From: Candidatus Omnitrophota bacterium
Lineage (GTDB): Bacteria > Omnitrophota > Gorgyraeia > Gygaellales > Profunditerraquicolaceae
DNA length: 13,059 nt
NCBI GenBank assembly: GCA_028719265.1
Contig: JAQUKF010000024.1
Location: forward strand, 1-13,059
Reading direction: 5' to 3'
The notes beneath the pieces were generated by a model. It was given only the letters and a program-made list of their open reading frames with translations. It made no database searches and was not told where the DNA came from. Positions 11,559 to 13,059 of this stretch are shown piece by piece (positions within the stretch are counted from its first letter, which is position 1; each line of letters starts with the position of its first letter). The translations under genes and the position numbers were made by a program.

Positions 11559-13013
11559 ATGGAGCATGCAATAAAAGAAAATAAAGAAATGGCGGCCCGG
11601 CTCTTGGATAAGGCCGGGATAATAATAATTTGTCTTGATGCCGAAGGAAATATTATATTCTGTAACGAGAAGACCGAAGAAATAACCGGTACCGGACGCA
11701 TCGGGATTATTGGATCAAACTGGTTGAATATCCTATACCGCGGTAAAGGTAATGCCATCAAGCAGGATATGCTTAAGGCAGTCCTGAATGAATGCAGGAA
11801 GAACAAGCGGAGCAAGGATTTTGAAACGTTGATCCAGGACAGCAAAAAGAAAGAAAAGGTAATATCGTGGAACCTTGCACCGTTGTTTTCGGCCGATAAA
11901 GAGGTCGAGGCCTATATACTGGCCGGACACGATATTACCGCAGCCAAGGAGGCTGAAAGTTCCTCCAGAAGCCTGGATCAAACGCTAAAAGATATCCTTT
12001 CCAGCCTCAGCGAATACGCCCTTTATGTTACAAACCTGGAGGGGAACATTACATATTTCGGCATGGGTTCGGAGATTATGCTCGGGTGGAATAAAAAGGA
12101 GATAATCTTTAAACATGCCGGTATCCTGCACAGGGAAGATAAGGAAGCCGGTTTTGATTTTATCCTTGAAAAGGTGAACTCCCGCGGGAAATTCGAGAAA
12201 GAAACGCTGTTAAGCAATAAGGCCGGGGAGATAATCCCGGTCGTATTGACCGCAAATAGATTTTTGAATTCAGAAGGTAAGCATTCCGGCTACATTTTTG
12301 TAGCCAAAGATATAACCGAAAGAAAAAAATTGGAGTATCAGGCTTTTCAGGCGGAAAAGCTGGCGGCGCTTGGCCTCCTTTCGGCCGGCATAGCCCACGA
12401 GATAAATAATCCCCTGTTGGTTATTTCCGGACGTTCCGACCTGTTGATGAGCGAGAACCTGGATGACAAGGTCAAAGACGACCTTAGGCTGATCAATACC
12501 CAGGCTGGGCGTATCCAGGAAATGGTGGATAGAATTTTGAAATTCTCGCAGAAGACAAATCCGGATTTTGCTCCGGTGGATATAAACGAGGCGATAAAAT
12601 TCATACTGCCTTTCGCCCAATACGGTAATTTTCTGGCAAACGGGGTGGAAATAAGAAAGGATTTTGCCGGCAACCTGCGGCCGGTAAAAGGGAATTTGCA
12701 TCAATTGCAGGAGGTTTTTCTTAACCTGATTATAAATGCATACCAGTCCATGCCCGAAGGCGGGCTGCTCGGTATCAGCACATCCAATTTCGAAGATGCT
12801 TACGCCATTATCAGTATTAAGGATAACGGGATGGGCATACCGGAAGATCATTTAAAGGATGTATTTATGCCATTTTATTCGACGAAGAAAAAAGGCAAGG
12901 GGCTGGGGCTATCGATTTGCCACAATATTATAAAGAACCATAATGGCTCGATAGAGCTGGAAAGCAAGACGGGCCGGGGATCAACCTTTATTATCAAATT
13001 GCCTTTTATTTAA
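11559..13013 (+). CDS. PAS-PAS sensor histidine kinase
   Basis: 484 residues with no membrane segment, so a soluble sensor. Two PAS domains (about 15-128 and 145-256) are each closed by a PAC-like ending (AGHDITAAKE; VAKDITERKKLE). The dimerisation and phosphoacceptor segment follows, with the H box LLSAGIAHEINNPL (273-286) and phospho-acceptor His280. The ATPase domain has the N box NLIINAYQSM with Asn389 and Asn393, the G1 box DNGMGI (422-427) and the G2 box GKGLGLS (446-452). The HEINNPL form is that of NtrB/ATO-like kinases that pair with sigma54 activators. The signal is unknown. The ATG at 11559 has no Shine-Dalgarno and lies 13 nt after tRNA-Gly; the ATG at 11589 (residue 11) is an alternative start. 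A response-regulator gene follows 13 nt after the stop. Confidence 0.93.
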   Translation: MEHAIKENKEMAARLLDKAGIIIICLDAEGNIIFCNEKTEEITGTGRIGIIGSNWLNILYRGKGNAIKQDMLKAVLNECRKNKRSKDFETLIQDSKKKEKVISWNLAPLFSADKEVEAYILAGHDITAAKEAESSSRSLDQTLKDILSSLSEYALYVTNLEGNITYFGMGSEIMLGWNKKEIIFKHAGILHREDKEAGFDFILEKVNSRGKFEKETLLSNKAGEIIPVVLTANRFLNSEGKHSGYIFVAKDITERKKLEYQAFQAEKLAALGLLSAGIAHEINNPLLVISGRSDLLMSENLDDKVKDDLRLINTQAGRIQEMVDRILKFSQKTNPDFAPVDINEAIKFILPFAQYGNFLANGVEIRKDFAGNLRPVKGNLHQLQEVFLNLIINAYQSMPEGGLLGISTSNFEDAYAIISIKDNGMGIPEDHLKDVFMPFYSTKKKGKGLGLSICHNIIKNHNGSIELESKTGRGSTFIIKLPFI

Positions 13014-13026
13014 GAAGGAGTGGCTA

Positions 13027-13059
13027 ATGTCCTACAAAGTCCTGGTGGTTGACGATGAA
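13027..13059 (+). CDS. Response regulator, 5' end only
   Basis: Only 11 codons are visible before the window ends: MSYKVLVVDDE. The hydrophobic strand followed by paired Asp and Glu is the usual start of a receiver domain (the acidic metal-binding pocket). A strong Shine-Dalgarno AAGGAG (13015-13020) sits 6 nt before the ATG. It directly follows the kinase gene and is its likely partner. The output domain cannot be seen; a sigma54 activator would fit the kinase type but this is a guess. Confidence 0.85.
   Translation, partial: MSYKVLVVDDE

Overview
The window is a bacterial chromosomal segment with tightly packed genes. It carries the end of a Wood-Ljungdahl (acetyl-CoA pathway) cluster, a lone membrane transporter, a long housekeeping operon, and a tRNA cluster that runs into a two-component sensor gene. 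The mix of acetogen-type acs genes, the order ftsH-folP-cdaA-pdxJ-acpS-nnrD and a dihydropteroate synthase with an N-terminal extension suggests an anaerobic, uncultured-type lineage such as Omnitrophota or a relative in the Desulfobacterota/Nitrospirota range. That placement is inference from gene content, not a sequence search.

Region 1 (1-2323, + strand) holds the 3' part of a corrinoid-protein reductive activator (acsV type), then acsD (corrinoid iron-sulfur protein small subunit) and acsE (methyltetrahydrofolate methyltransferase). Together they move the methyl group from methyl-H4folate to the corrinoid protein and rescue oxidised cobalt. Region 2 (2324-2634) has no protein gene. It holds a CAT-anticodon tRNA, a 59-bp tandem repeat that copies the 3' end of that tRNA, and a strong bidirectional terminator. 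Region 3 (2635-3909, - strand) is one Wzx-type oligosaccharide flippase. Region 4 (4026-10924, + strand) is tilS, then a promoter and the operon ftsH-folP-cdaA-[42-codon CdaR-like membrane microprotein]-pdxJ-acpS-nnrD. In this operon genes overlap or are separated by at most 9 nt, and the last stop codon lies one base before a tRNA gene. Region 5 (10926-11545) has no protein gene. It holds tRNA-Thr(TGT), tRNA-Tyr(GTA) and tRNA-Gly(TCC), the order known from the E. coli tufB operon, but no tuf follows. The window ends with a PAS-PAS histidine kinase and the first 11 codons of a response regulator.

The most unusual signals are in the noncoding parts. Three of the four tRNA genes are followed by a second copy of their own 3' end, with a short, hairpin-rich spacer between. 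The spacers after tRNA-Thr and tRNA-Tyr are clearly related, and the one after tRNA-Met shares a short motif with the Tyr one. This resembles the repeats downstream of E. coli tyrT (rtT RNA) but occurs at several tRNAs. The CAT tRNA also has a paired A19/U56 change in place of the near-universal G19-C56. The third notable item is the CdaR-like gene cut down to its membrane anchor.
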